Below are positions 13,301 through 22,723 of a stretch of 64,000 nucleotides of DNA, piece after piece. The first letter of the stretch is position 1, and each line of letters opens with the position of its first letter. Under the pieces are notes generated by a model, which did not search any database, was not told where the DNA came from, and saw only the letters and a program-made list of their open reading frames with translations. The translations under genes were made by a program, and so were the position numbers. The DNA comes from Guadua angustifolia (Eukaryota; Streptophyta; Magnoliopsida; Poales; Poaceae): positions 45,300,673 to 45,364,672 of the forward strand of contig CM070512.1 of the NCBI GenBank assembly GCA_036346375.1, written 5' to 3'.

Positions 13301-16300
13301 ACATTTTCTCAACAAAGAACCAGCAGGATGTAGGGCTATTACCCGAGCCGGGGGCCTGAACCTGGGTACATCGTCGTGTCTATCAGTTTGTTGATTCCCG
13401 GGATCCATCGTCGAGAGGCATTAGGGTTTCCAGCCACAAAGACACTCTCTACCGAACCATACCTCCGTCTAGGGAGTTGTCAACCCCGTTCGTTGATGGG
13501 ATCTTGTCAGGTGGAATACGCCGACAGCTTCGATACCACGATGAGACACGATGAATCCGAGTAGCTTTCCCAATGGGACTCCGAATACACAATTTTCGGG
13601 GTTGAGCTTCATCTTGAAAACTCTTAGGCTTTCGAACGTCTCAGCCAAATCGAAAACGAGGTCCTCCTTTATTCGAGATTTGACTACAACATCATCCACG
13701 TATGCCTTCACGTTGCATCCGAGTTGAGTGTGAAAACACCGCTGTATCGCGCGTTGATAAGTTGCGCCAGTGTTTTTCAACCCGAATGGCATTGTGACGT
13801 AGCAGAAAGCCACAAACGGCGTGATGAACGAAGCCTTAATGCAGTCTTCCTCTTTTAGGCGGATCTGGTGATACCCCGAGTAGGCATCTAGGAAACTCAG
13901 GAGCTCGCACCCGGCGGTTGAGTTCATCATCTGATCGATGCGAGGCAGCCTGAATGGATCTTTTGGGCACGCCTTATTGAGATCAGTATAATCAACACCA
14001 CGCGTCAACTTTTATTCTTTTTATGAACAAGAACATGATTTGCTAACCAGTCGGGATGATACACTTCTTTTATGAAACCAGCAACTAAAAGTTTAGTGAT
14101 CTCCTCTCTGACAGCTTCACGACGATCTTGCGCGAACCATCGAAGCCGTTGCTTGATTGGTCTTACCTTCTCGTCAACGTTTAGAGAGTGTTCAATCACC
14201 TCCCTAGGGACACCAGGCATTTCAGATGGCTTCCAAACAAAGATGTCCCTGTTCGCCTGAAGGAAGGTGACGAGCGCGTCTTCCTATTTATGATTGAGCC
14301 CTGTCCCAATCAGAGCCATCTTGGCCGAGTTGGATGGGTCGAGTGCAATCTTCTTGACTCCTTCGTTAGGCTTTATTCTTGACTTGGCCTGCTTCTTGGT
14401 TGGGACGTCTCCTTCGTCATGTAGGATCGCCACTGCTAGTTGAATCTTCTCTCGCTTACCGACGCCTCCTACATCTCACCACTGTAGCTCTCCTCAAGGC
14501 ACATGAAGGATCGCTGACATCACCACAAACCGTGATAATGTCTTTTGACCCCGACATCTTCAGCACTAAATAAGTGTAGTGTGGCACTGCCATGAACGGC
14601 TCCTGGGCCATCGGACTTGCAGTCGGCTCAGGCTGAGGGCGAGGCGGTGATTTAAGATGGTTTTGATTCGTGGACCGCTTGGCGCCTCTGCAAAGCAAGA
14701 ATCGGCAAGGGTGTTTTGGCCTCGACGGAACGCCCTCAGTTTGGTTTCCTAAGGTGTCCATGCAAGGCCGTCCCTGTGGATGTCATTAGATGGCTTTCTG
14801 TTAAATGGAAAGATCAGGATATGATTTTACAAAACAAGAGTAAGAGTCAATGGGAAAACTAACCTGTTGGACTTCTTTATTTTTATTACGGGCCCTTTCC
14901 GAGTGGTTGAGCCACTTATGGAGGAATTCGTCACAAGACTAGGCCTCGAGGCGGCGGCTGGGCGTGTTGTGGCCGAGCAATGGCTCTGGATCGCCGAGCC
15001 CCACCGGGCGTTGAGAACTCGGAGGCCCCTTAGTCGTCGGCTTTTTCCCCTTCTTAGCACTCGGCTCCTCAGTTGAGGGGCTTTTTCCCCTTCTTAGCAC
15101 TCGGCTCCTCAGTCGGGGAGCGGAGCGTTGGAGAAGAAAGCGCATCGCTCCTGCAGATGGCGACAAGCACAGAGTCAGTTAATAGTCACCCAGAGATCAA
15201 AGATCAAGTACTGCTAGGCAAAAGGTATTTATCTGAGGAGGGGGCCGCATCACGTTGAAGGGCTTCGGGCACCCCTTGTTGTGGAGTTGGGTGCCCGGGG
15301 CGAAGAAGTCGCCCAGTTGGTTGAACAACACTTCGTCCGGGATTGGCTCGGGCACCTCCCAAGTAGGGTCAGGTTCCCCGCTATACTCGAACCCCAGGAG
15401 GACTCGCTCCTTGAGAGGCTGCACTCGGCGGGCGACAAAGCTGACGGCAATTCCAACTCCGGTCAGGCCCTCCTCCTTTAGCTTGTTGATTATTTCCAGG
15501 AGCTCCTCGACTTGCTCCATTTCGTTATCAGAGGGAACCGAGACCCAAGAAGAAGAAAATTTGGGTAGGTGCCCGGCAAAAGAAGGAAAGGATCAGGATT
15601 GGCGCAATAAAACCATTTTTGGTGCCAACCCTTGTTGGAGGTTTTGAAGGAGATGGAGAAATAGGATTTCTTTAGTCCGCCAAGAATCGAATCCTGCACC
15701 CTAATCGCCTTGGGGGCGCTCTTGCTCGGATAGGGTTTAAGAAGAAAAAGATGGCGAAATAGATTGAAGTGGAGGCGAATGCCTCGCAGAGATGATAAAA
15801 ATGGAAATTTGCAAGATAGAATTGGGGTTCAATGTACTCCACACATTGGCTCATCTAAAGGTCCATGTACTCCACACATGTTCTAATAGGTTCACTTGGT
15901 GCTTGATATGACTGAAGATCCCATCATCCTTCCTGCTATTGCCCCGCAGAGCATTTCAGGGTCATCATATCCCCGCTTGCCAATGGGCAATGGGCGGTCA
16001 TACGATTCGTATCTTCTTGACTGCAGGGTTTTTATTCTCACATCAAATTCATGTAACATGTTTTTATCTAATATTTCTAATCTATGTTCCCTCTGTTCTT
16101 TACAGGAATCCTTTCGCAGCCACAGAGCCATGGGCATTACAGGCATTGGCACAGATAATCAGCCTGATGGTATGCATGAATTGAAATTTGCAATTCTGCA
16201 GTGGGTACAAAAGAGTATCTTTTTTATGTTGGGATGTCTTTCCACACCTTAACCAATTTGCAATGCAGTTACTGTCTTCCATCCTTTCTATGAATGAGCT

Positions 16301-18179
16301 TTTAATTCGGCATTTACCTGTTATTGTTCAGGTATAGACTATTGCATAATGATTGTAGATGAACTTAAAAGAAGTGCCAATGCAAAAGAAGTCGGTACGA
16401 TTATTTTACTGGAAGTGATTTGTACTGCTTGAATTCCACTTTCTTCATATCTTACCACAAACCAAAACTGCTACTTGCTGATGTATATTGTATCATTTGT
16501 GAGCAGTTAGCAGTGGCTGGCTCTATGGACGAAGGCAATATGCGGTATGTTAACACAGAATGTGTAACGTATAGTATCTGCTTAGTTGAAATTTGCAAGT
16601 ACAACTGAAATTAGGATTCATCGAAATTATTCCAGGTGGACATTGTCTTGATTCATCCAGACATACCAATTTCTGATCTGTTGATTGGAAGATCGTCCAA
16701 GTGAGTTTTTTTACCCAATCTTTGATGAATCGTCATCTGTAGACTGTAGTCAGGCCCGTTCCTAGGGCAGGACGGGTAGGGCGGCCGCCCCGGGCCTCTA
16801 AATTATCGGGACTCCGTCATCTATTAGTATAATTAATTTGTGAAGGTCATAACTTTTAGATCCATAGATCCGATTGAACTGATTTTTGTTGGGTTAGTTT
16901 CAAAATTGAATCTAGTTTCTACAATCCAAATTTCATGTCAATCCAACGGTGGGATCTTCAGGAATTAATATTTTAGTAAACGTATATCAATCTTTTTTTT
17001 GTCGAAACCAAGCAATCTTTAATAGTTTGATGAAAATGATTGCAGAGTGAAGCAATTCTATAAGATGAGAAATTTTAAAGTTAATTACTTTTTTATTGTG
17101 GTTGATATGGTCAGTTCATTGAAAAACAGATTTGAAGAACTCTAAGTATTCAAAGGTATATTTGGGCCTTTTCTGAGCTCAATAACTTTGAAGTCATTAG
17201 ATTATATTGAACTTAAAGATTATTGTACTAAGTTGGCAAAAAAATTCTCTGTTGATGATTCATCTGATTTTGAGTTAAATAATCTGATTTCTGAGTTAAA
17301 AATACTGCAAAGAACTTTACCAGATAGACAAATGTTTGCTATGGAGATTTTTGAGTTTGTTAGAACAGTGGATTGTTATGGTAATATTTCTGTTGCTTAT
17401 CGGATTTTATTTATCGTGTTTAAGAATCGTGGCATCAGCTGAAAGAAGCTTTTCAAATTTGAAATTATTAAAGAACTATTTGAGATCTACAATGTCTCAA
17501 GAAATGTTAAATGGTCTGGCAACTTTATATATTGAGAAGAAGTTATTGGATGGTATTAATGTTGAGGCCATAATTGATGATTTTGTATCTAGCAATGTTA
17601 GAAGATATTTTCTAAGATGATCCTACAAATGTTTGAGGTAAATAATCTCACTTTTGTACTTCCATTTATTTATCGGTAACAATTTCTATAATACACTGAA
17701 TATTATCTTTTTAATTGATACATGATAGTATAAAAATATTTTGATGCTTATGTTAGAGAGACCTCCGTCCATAATTTCGCCTGGGTCCTAAAAACTCAGA
17801 CTGCCCCGACTCAGTAGTGTTAATGTAAACTACATTATCTCCTGTGTCTTTTATATGAAAATCTTTTACCCAATCTTTAGTGACTTTTCATGCGTAATTT
17901 TAATGTAAACCGTGCCATCTCTTATCTCTTTCACCCAATCTTTTATTCTCTTATGTCTTTTTCAGATTTCTGTTTATCTCTTTCTTCCCACATCGAGTTA
18001 ACTAGTGTGCACTTGCAACAGATGGAACTTTTGGTCCCGGTCTAAGCTTCTTAGGAGGCCATTGTTACCGAGACAATAGCTGGAGCGATGCTCTTCAATA
18101 CGTTGGCCGTGGGCAGTTCTACAGCAAAGAACAGCCTGAGGTGGACGAGAGTGCTGATATACTCTGGAGGGGGTCGTAG
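4332..18179 (+). CDS. Unrecognised multi-exon gene with retroelements in an intron
   Basis: I do not recognise the family. Exons inferred from splice signals: 4332-4397 (starts MVRGVIVDPDKK), about 7130-7193, its tandem duplicate about 7235-7297, 7399-7434, 15918-16027, 16106-16169, 16332-16394, 16511-16544, 16636-16700 and 18022-18179 (ends DESADILWRGS, stop TAG). Phases agree from the first exon through 16394, including across the 8-kb block of retroelements between 7435 and 15917. That agreement is the main support. The joins after 16544 and 16700 are out of phase, so either an exon is missed, bases are lost, or the gene is dead. The 5' end is GC-rich, as grass first exons are. No domain or catalytic motif could be named. 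Exon boundaries are predictions; transcript data would settle them. Confidence 0.42.
4941..5279. mobile_element. hAT-type MITE in intron 1, 8-bp duplication ACTGTAAG
   Basis: The left end is CAGGGTTCACAA and the right end TTGTGAACCCTA. The inverted similarity continues inward through CCGCTCGAAAAT / ATTTTCGAGCGG. Direct repeats ACTGTAAG flank it at 4933-4940 and 5280-5287. An 8-bp duplication and a CAGGG terminus indicate hAT. The 339-bp interior is AT-rich and noncoding. Confidence 0.9.
5801..5816. repeat. (GT)8 microsatellite
   Basis: Eight GT units in an intron of the unrecognised gene. Confidence 0.9.
6551..6753. mobile_element. GC-rich inverted-repeat element (MITE-like)
   Basis: The termini GTTTGGTTCCCTG and CAGGGAACCAAAC are perfect inverted repeats 203 bp apart. 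GCGT flanks both sides (6547-6550 and 6754-6757) and may be a target duplication. The interior is GC-rich with GCCxGGC-type palindromes, in contrast to the AT-rich intron around it. The family is unknown. Confidence 0.7.
7111..7320 (+). repeat. 105-bp tandem duplication containing an exon
   Basis: 7111-7215 and 7216-7320 are near-identical, both beginning AAAATCATGTGTTC and both ending in the GTAAACCC donor region. Each copy carries its own acceptor (ACAG), the coding stretch VDGxVDLRAIISNENKT, and its own donor. The copies differ in the length of the T run after the acceptor and at one residue (I versus A). Confidence 0.85.
7655..7934 (-). mobile_element. Gypsy-type LTR fragment
   Basis: On the minus strand there is a TATA motif (GGCTATATAAAGG, near 7850), then a leader, then the AGGGTATTACCTC ... 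ACCTGTATAAACC block common in the R/U5 of grass gypsy LTRs, ending near 7655. The U3 side is cut by the copia LTR at 7935. It may belong to the same minus-strand gypsy element as the pol remnant at 13529-15860, with the copia inserted into its LTR. Confidence 0.55.
7935..12819 (+). mobile_element. Degenerate Ty1-copia element
   Basis: A short LTR-like segment, 7935-8050 (TGTTAACCG ... TTTGTAACA, 116 bp), is followed directly by TGGTTTCAGA, resembling the initiator-Met tRNA primer site. Gag, integrase, reverse transcriptase and RNase H follow in copia order. No 3' LTR was found: the RNase H end passes straight into an unrelated LTR near 12820. The pol region is GC-rich and shows many small indels. 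The right boundary is approximate. Confidence 0.75.
8637..9023 (+). pseudogene. Copia gag N-terminal (UBN2-type) fragment
   Basis: The 128-residue frame begins MAALSRVVGPV and contains FDGTNFREWSTLLRVCL, the hallmark of plant copia gag N-termini. Gag packages the element RNA. The frame ends at a stop after MWEYMQPSAA where gag should go on. The rest of gag continues in other frames to about 9400, including the VEALTQARAKETR stretch at 9276-9330. It is dead in its present form. Confidence 0.75.
10090..12895 (+). pseudogene. Copia pol remnant (integrase, reverse transcriptase, RNase H)
   Basis: Landmarks appear in order across several frames. WHHRLGH of the integrase zinc finger is near 10115, IIFIDDYSRFTD of the integrase core near 10340, and a proline-rich linker at 10960-11300. 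Reverse transcriptase follows with TWDLVPCPS (11460), KWVYKIKTR (11510), VKNAFLHGE (11695), RRSLYGLKQP (11790) and LLYVDD (11925). FLGIEV (12040) and the RNase H segments ISIARDPVKHELTKHIG (12652-12705) close it. The reading frame changes at least ten times through short indels, so no protein can be made. The similarity itself is strong, so substitutions are few relative to indels. Confidence 0.8.
12820..13528 (+). mobile_element. LTR of a second gypsy-type element (forward)
   Basis: A TATA motif (CTATATAAGGG, near 13177) lies in the middle. A purine-rich leader and a polyadenylation-like zone (TTGTAATCCCC, near 13290) follow. The right end is GTGGAATACGCCGACA at 13528, a CA terminus. The start is placed at TGGGCGGGCG near 12820 but is uncertain, and no target duplication was found. 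The minus-strand gypsy pol begins immediately to the right, so the LTR is inserted at, or recombined into, that remnant. Confidence 0.45.
13529..14765 (-). pseudogene. Ty3-gypsy protease/reverse transcriptase fragment
   Basis: On the minus strand a protease-side segment (FMAVPHYTYLVLKMSG, near 14590) is followed by the reverse transcriptase start (GVPREVIEHSLNV, 14216 down). The core follows: DYTDLNKACPKDPF, SFLDAYSGYHQI, MPFGLKNTGATYQR and the active site AYVDDVVVKS (near 13700). The fragment stops abruptly at VSHRGIEA (near 13530), where the forward LTR begins. A frameshift separates the 14005-14220 and 13469-14008 segments. RNase H and integrase are absent. Reverse transcriptase copies element RNA to DNA in the cytoplasmic particle; this copy cannot. 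Confidence 0.85.
14830..15870 (-). pseudogene. Gypsy-associated accessory ORF (putative plant transposon protein, PF04195-like)
   Basis: On the minus strand, YIEPQFYLANFHFYHLCEAF (15835 down), a piece with NPIRARAPPRRLG, and the 107-residue frame 15197-15520 (FVARRVQPLKERVLL, EPDPTWEVPEP) follow the order of the family often called 'putative gypsy type transposon'. That family accompanies grass Tat-lineage elements; its role is unknown. The frames are broken. Gag is missing between this ORF and the protease at 14760, so an internal deletion is likely. The family assignment is from memory of its motifs. Confidence 0.55.
16751..17811 (+). mobile_element. Deleted hAT transposon in an intron
   Basis: The left end, CAGGCCCG followed by a GGGCGGCCGCCCCGGGCC block, matches the opening of plant hAT elements with a TTF-type/ZMYM1-like transposase. 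The right end is placed at about 17811 (CTGCCCCGAC) from the drop in similarity. Flanks ACTGTAGT and TCAGTAGT agree at six of eight positions. The inside keeps only the C-terminal part of the transposase. Confidence 0.65.
17188..17620 (+). pseudogene. hAT transposase C-terminal fragment (hATC dimerisation domain), frameshifted
   Basis: The first frame (17188-17442) carries IELKDYCTKLAKKF and ISELKILQRTLPDRQMFAM. It ends where the hATC domain should continue. The next frame resumes at VASAERSFSNLKLLKNYLRS, the hATC signature, and then TMSQEMLNGLATLYIE. The break lies near 17415-17435. The catalytic DDE part and the zinc finger upstream are absent. hATC mediates transposase dimerisation. The fragment is inactive. 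Confidence 0.85.
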
Positions 18180-18242
18180 CTTCATCACCAACTAGTTCTT
18201 GGTGGTAGCAGTTTCATTTTTTTTTTCGGAATGGCTTCAGTT

Positions 18243-18403
18243 CGGACGTCCGATATTTTCGGACGTGTTGCAATATTTTTTCTTAATGCGTGCAATATTT
18301 TCCTTCGACAACAGTAGAAATGCGGCACAGTAAACGGATATTGCACGCGTCGGGAAAAAATATTGCAAGTATTGAAAAAAAATATTGCAAAGGGGCGTCC
18401 GAT
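18243..18403. mobile_element. CGGACGTCCG-ended small element, copy A
   Basis: It starts with the palindrome CGGACGTCCG and ends with GGGCGTCCGAT. The inside repeats GTTGCAATATTTTTT-like and GCAATATT motifs and a TGCACGCGT. A relative lies at 36650-36864 with the same palindrome at both ends and the same GCAACATTTTTT/TTGCACGCGT interior. It sits just past the stop of the unrecognised gene. Confidence 0.55.
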
Positions 18404-18984
18404 GGAATGAAGAGACATCCGATTGCTAGTGATCGCCTTTTTTTTTTTGGGAGCAAACTCGAGCCTAGATCGTGGTCTGAGATCAGCGTAGATGGTTAAG
18501 GAAGGCTGGGACCATTTTCTTACACGGTATCATTTTCTTGTATGCATTCAGGACAGATCTTTTAGTTTGATGAGGCTTTTCACCAGGATGACATTGTGAA
18601 AACAGTATTTGTTGATCTGTATATTTTACTACGACATTAGTGGCTTTACAGTTTTTCTTCTCTCTCTCTAGCAACAAAATTAAAGCTGGCGTGAAGTATG
18701 TCCAATGCACAAATTGAAACCGCTGACCGTATGTATGGTTCGTTCAAGATTACACCACATACGGGTATTTGCAAAAACTTCAAACCACATACGGGCGCGG
18801 TGTAATGTACTGTGCCATATTTTGCATGTGTGGACTGTGGACAGAGTTTAGTGGGTAATACTCTGTATATTAAATCCCCAACGATTCCAGCCTCGTCGTG
18901 TGGCCACATTGAATTTGGGTTGACGTGGTCGCTTGTTGTTGCACTGCGTCACCCGTTCGATTTTGGGTAAGGCCTCCAAACTTC
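18404..18984. other. Noncoding flank, nothing recognised
   Basis: I see no gene, repeat or element with clear ends. A near-repeat of CACATACGGG occurs twice around 18750-18800. Confidence 0.4.
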
Positions 18985-19965
18985 TAGTCTTTTTTTTTTT
19001 TTGTGAAATTCCTTTTTTTTTTTGCATAAGGGTCCTCAGAAATTACATTTCGGTACATTTTTAAGCCAGAAGACCCTAAAAATTCCACAACTTTTGCCCC
19101 TTTAGCGCAAATTATTTTTTTAAACATCTAGGTGCAATTTTTAAGCGACAAGACCTCAAAAACTTCCAAAATTTGTTTTTTTGTCAAGAATCGTTTTTCC
19201 CAAGAGAGGTCCCTCAAGAGTTCTAAAACTAAATACTTTTTTCCCCGAAAAGTCCCTCAACAAATACATCTAGATACTATTTTTTACGAGGGAACCTCCA
19301 AACTTCCTGTATTTGTTTTTTTCATAGTTCTTTTCTCCGACAAGGAAATCTTCTTTGCACGACGTCACACACCTGCACGACACATGCAATTCCTTTTTTT
19401 TGTGTAAGGGCCCTTAGAAATTACGTCTAGATGAATTTTTTAAGCAAGAAGACCTCTAAAACTTCCAAAATTTCCCCCTTTTAGCACAAATTGTTTTTCT
19501 ATATCTAGGTACATTTTAAAGTAATACGACTCCAAAAACTTCTAAAAATTTGTTTCTAATTACATATAGGTACATTTTTAAAGTTATACGACTCCAAAAA
19601 CTTCTAAAATTTGTTTCTAATTACATATAGGTGCATTTTTTATGATAAGACCCTGGAACTTGCAAGCTTTTTCCTCTTTTAGCTCATATTGCTTTTTTAC
19701 ATCTACATGCATTTTTTAAGCGATAGGGCCCAAAAAACTTCCAAAATTTGTTTCCTTTTCCTGTAAATTGTTTTTCCCTGCAGGGATCCTCCAGAGTTCT
19801 AAAACCAACTCAGTTTTTTTAGCGAAGTACCAAGAACCTCACAAAGTACATCTAAGCACGGTTTTTTACAGAAAGTCCCTCCAAACTTCTTGGATTTGTT
19901 TTTTCCCATAGTTCTTTCCTTCGATAAGAAAATCATCTTTGCGCGGTGTGGCGTGACGCTGTGCA
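18985..19965. repeat. Two diverged copies of a ~450-bp T-rich unit with an inner ~60-bp tandem array
   Basis: Both halves (from 18985 and from 19391) run through the same ordered motifs: TTTTTTT-GTAAGGGxCCT-AGAAATTAC, ACATTTTTAAG, AAAACTTCCAAAATTTG, AGGTCCCTC and TTCATAGTTCTTTTC. In the second half, a unit AATTACATATAGGTxCATTTTTA is repeated at 19558 and 19618. No coding capacity. Confidence 0.7.
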
Positions 19966-22038
19966 GACGCATCTAGTTTTTATTTAAGTTGATAGATTTG
20001 GAGTGGAGTTTACATTATCACATAGAAATTTGTAAAATCATTGGCATTCAAATTATTTTCAAGTTCAATTTCGAAGAAACAATGGTAGAGTTAAGGTTTG
20101 GGATGCAATGGCAACTAGGATGTCCGGATATGCCGATAATGATATGGATATGTGATACATTATTTTCCCAAAAACACCGATATAGCGACACGTGTGTGTA
20201 TATATATAATAAAAATATAGTGAAATATACATAAGATATGGTATGTCACACACAAAATAGACATAAAAGAGACTATAAAAAAGAAAATGAAGAAACAAAT
20301 AGACCAAATCACATCGCATGCTCATCAACCCATAACAAGTGATTTAGGCAATCTAGTGTACTGTTGCCCAAATATCCCCATAGTTGTATGCTTCTATTCC
20401 TGCCAACCATAGCAATATGTCTTAACTCCTGGCGGTTACTATCCTCACTAGCTCCTAGCTGCCGTTGGCTGTCTTGGAGTATACCACACTACCACAGTCA
20501 AAAGACGAGAAAGAGGGCTAGTGGAAGGACTCATCGTACGTAAGGACTAGGGCCTGCCGTTTCGGCAGGGAGAGGGGTGCCACACAGCACTGTCTATAGG
20601 GGTAGAGAAATGTTATTGTGGGAGCCTATGGGAGGAGAGAAGCAAAGACGGTGGTGTGGGGAGCAAGAAGGGGCTACGGGATAGGAATAAACGTTTGCAA
20701 CGTTTCCTTTTGAGTTAATAGAGTTATTATGGTTGAGGGATATTGAGGAAGTATCAAAGAACTATCAAGAATTATTTTAGTTTTTTGAAAAATAGGAAAT
20801 TCATCGATACTAACAGGATACGTATCCGGCTATATCAGAACCGTATCTATATTCGATACGATACCTAATATCGATACACTAGTTTTTTGACATATGTGAG
20901 TATACTCGGAGGGCACCGTGTGAGCTTGGAGTACAGCCACAAATTACCAATAACCAAACGGGTTCGGAGTACTCATTTCTATGAGGGCAAGTTAGGCATT
21001 TTGCTTCACTCAAGTTAGTCATATTTGAAAAAAAAAAAGCAGAGAGATAAAGCTAGCCTTTATAGTGTGATTATTGGGGTAAATCGGAGTACTAAGGGGT
21101 GTTTGGTTACGAGTATTTTATTGCAATGTTTTAATATCTTGTTTAAATTGAAATAAATCCTAAAATCCTCAAGAAATTACCACTCATCTAAACAAGGCCT
21201 AGAGATAGGCATGCTCTTAAAAAGTTAAACTAGATTAAATGAAGTGGTTAACATGACAAGAAGAAAAATTAATCCTAAAACCCACGAGAAATTACCACTC
21301 ATCTAAACAGGATCTAAAGATAGGCATGCTCTTAAAAAGTTAAACTAGATTAAGTTTAGTGATTAACATGACAAGAAGAAAAATGCCTGGTTGATGGAGC
21401 TACTATCATCGTTAGAGTAGTTTAAACTTGAACTGGCTACCATTCCCATCTTCATCGCCTTAACATGCACACCACACATTGATGCTCCTCTTGAGCATTA
21501 TTTTCTTAAAAAAAAATACGTTTCTGTTTGCAAAATGCTAATTTTATGCTACTACTAACCGGCCATTAGTTCTTAAGGATAACTAAAGAAGAACCGTATA
21601 CTGTACTTATACAGCAAACAAAAAAGTTTGGCGTGTGCAGAAAACATATTACTTCATCAGATGGTGCTTGTGTGTATCACTATTAGATTGTATCAATGTT
21701 AAAACATAAATAAAGAGCAGATAATGGTTAATTATTTATCTGTTTACCTTAAGATTTGTCTTACTTAGGGAGTGTTTAGCATAGGTCTAGCTCCACAAAA
21801 ATCCGTGGAGTTAGTGGAGTAGGATATTCTTAACTCCAAAAATTTATGGAATGAAAGTCATGGATATATTAAGAGTGTTTAAATGTGTTAGCTTGTTTAT
21901 ATTTTAGACTAAAAATATAAACTTAATTTAGTTTATTTTAGCCTACAAGTGTTAAATATGAGGTGAAGGTAGATCTGAAGTTCTACCAAATTGAGCCTTA
22001 TTTTGGGAGGGTGATTTTCTCTGCTCTATCTTCCTCTT
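19966..22038. repeat. AT-rich intergenic region with a Tourist-like MITE and a 115-bp duplication
   Basis: No gene is seen. 21096-21199 has GGGGTGTTTGGTTACGAGT facing ACTCATCTAAACAAGGCC, flanked by TAA and TAG, and is a short Tourist-like element. 21156-21270 and 21271-21386 are tandem copies beginning AATCCTAAAA and ending GACAAGAAGAAAAAT; the duplication includes the right end of that element. Around 20820-20880 there is a run of GATACG/CGATAC motifs. Confidence 0.6.
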
Positions 22039-22046
22039 CCACGTGG
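22039..22046. promoter_or_regulatory. G-box palindrome CCACGTGG
   Basis: CACGTG at 22040-22045, 150 bp before the YGGT start codon, with GGGGCCAGCCCA just after. G-boxes bind bZIP/bHLH factors and are common in light-responsive plastid-protein genes. Function here is inference. Confidence 0.45.
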
Positions 22047-22192
22047 GGCCAGCCCAAATAGCCAGTCAAAAGATACCACCACCATATCCTTTCCCCTTGC
22101 TAGTTCGCTGCCCGCTCTTCCCCGTCCTCCCCGTCCCCCGAGTTCTTCTAGAACCTTCCAGAACCTCGCACCCCGTCCGGAGAAGCGGCGAG

Positions 22193-22723
22193 ATGTACGG
22201 CGTCATCACCTCCCCCTGCCTTCGGCCCCCTCTCCCTCTCCTCCGCGTCTTCCCGAGCCCCGCCACCCGCCTCCTCCCCGCCAAAACCCTAGCCCCGCGC
22301 CCGCTCCCCCTCCCCCGCGGCCTCTGCACGTCCCCACTGCGGCCGCCGGGCGCCGCCGCGGAGGCGGCGGCGTCGGCGGTGGGCGGGCTGCTGGCCCCGC
22401 TCTCGACGCTGGAGGTCGGCCTGCGGAGCATCAACCTCACGCCGCTCCGGGCGCCGGTCGCGGCTGCGATGTCGGCGGCCGTGCGGTGGCTGGGTGTCTA
22501 CCGGGAGGTGCTCCTCGTCGGTGTGCTGTTCTCCTGGTTCCCCAACATCCCCTGGGACCGCCAGCCCTTCTCTGCGCTGCGCGACCTCTGCGATCCCTTC
22601 CTCGCGCTCTGCCGCGAGGTCATGCCGCCGGTGTTCGGCCGCAAGCTTGACCTCAGCCCGCTCATCGCGTTCATGGCAATCGACATCGTTATCATGATCC
22701 TGCGCCCGCAGCCACGCATGTGA
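22193..22723 (+). CDS. YGGT/YlmG family protein, probably plastid-targeted
   Basis: An intron-free frame of 176 residues from MYGVITSPC to RPQPRM. Residues about 1-55 are rich in R, P, S and L without acidic residues, as in a chloroplast transit peptide. The YGGT-type region begins at about residue 102: YREVLLVGVLFSWFPNIPW, then LCDPFLALCREVMPP, then a hydrophobic helix LIAFMAIDIVIMIL. Family members are small thylakoid or inner-envelope membrane proteins; plant YlmG proteins affect nucleoid distribution in plastids, and the bacterial relatives sit next to division genes. An in-frame ATG at 22043 would add 50 residues. I prefer 22193 because the leader from there is a plausible transit peptide. 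The frame is intact, so the gene is likely functional. Confidence 0.88.
   Translation: MYGVITSPCLRPPLPLLRVFPSPATRLLPAKTLAPRPLPLPRGLCTSPLRPPGAAAEAAASAVGGLLAPLSTLEVGLRSINLTPLRAPVAAAMSAAVRWLGVYREVLLVGVLFSWFPNIPWDRQPFSALRDLCDPFLALCREVMPPVFGRKLDLSPLIAFMAIDIVIMILRPQPRM

Noticed and set aside
15892..16152. Minus-strand frame containing SYDRPLPIGKRGYDDPEM
   Set aside because: It looks protein-like but has no good donor on that strand. The plus-strand exon phases fit both neighbours, so it was treated as the shadow of 15918-16027.
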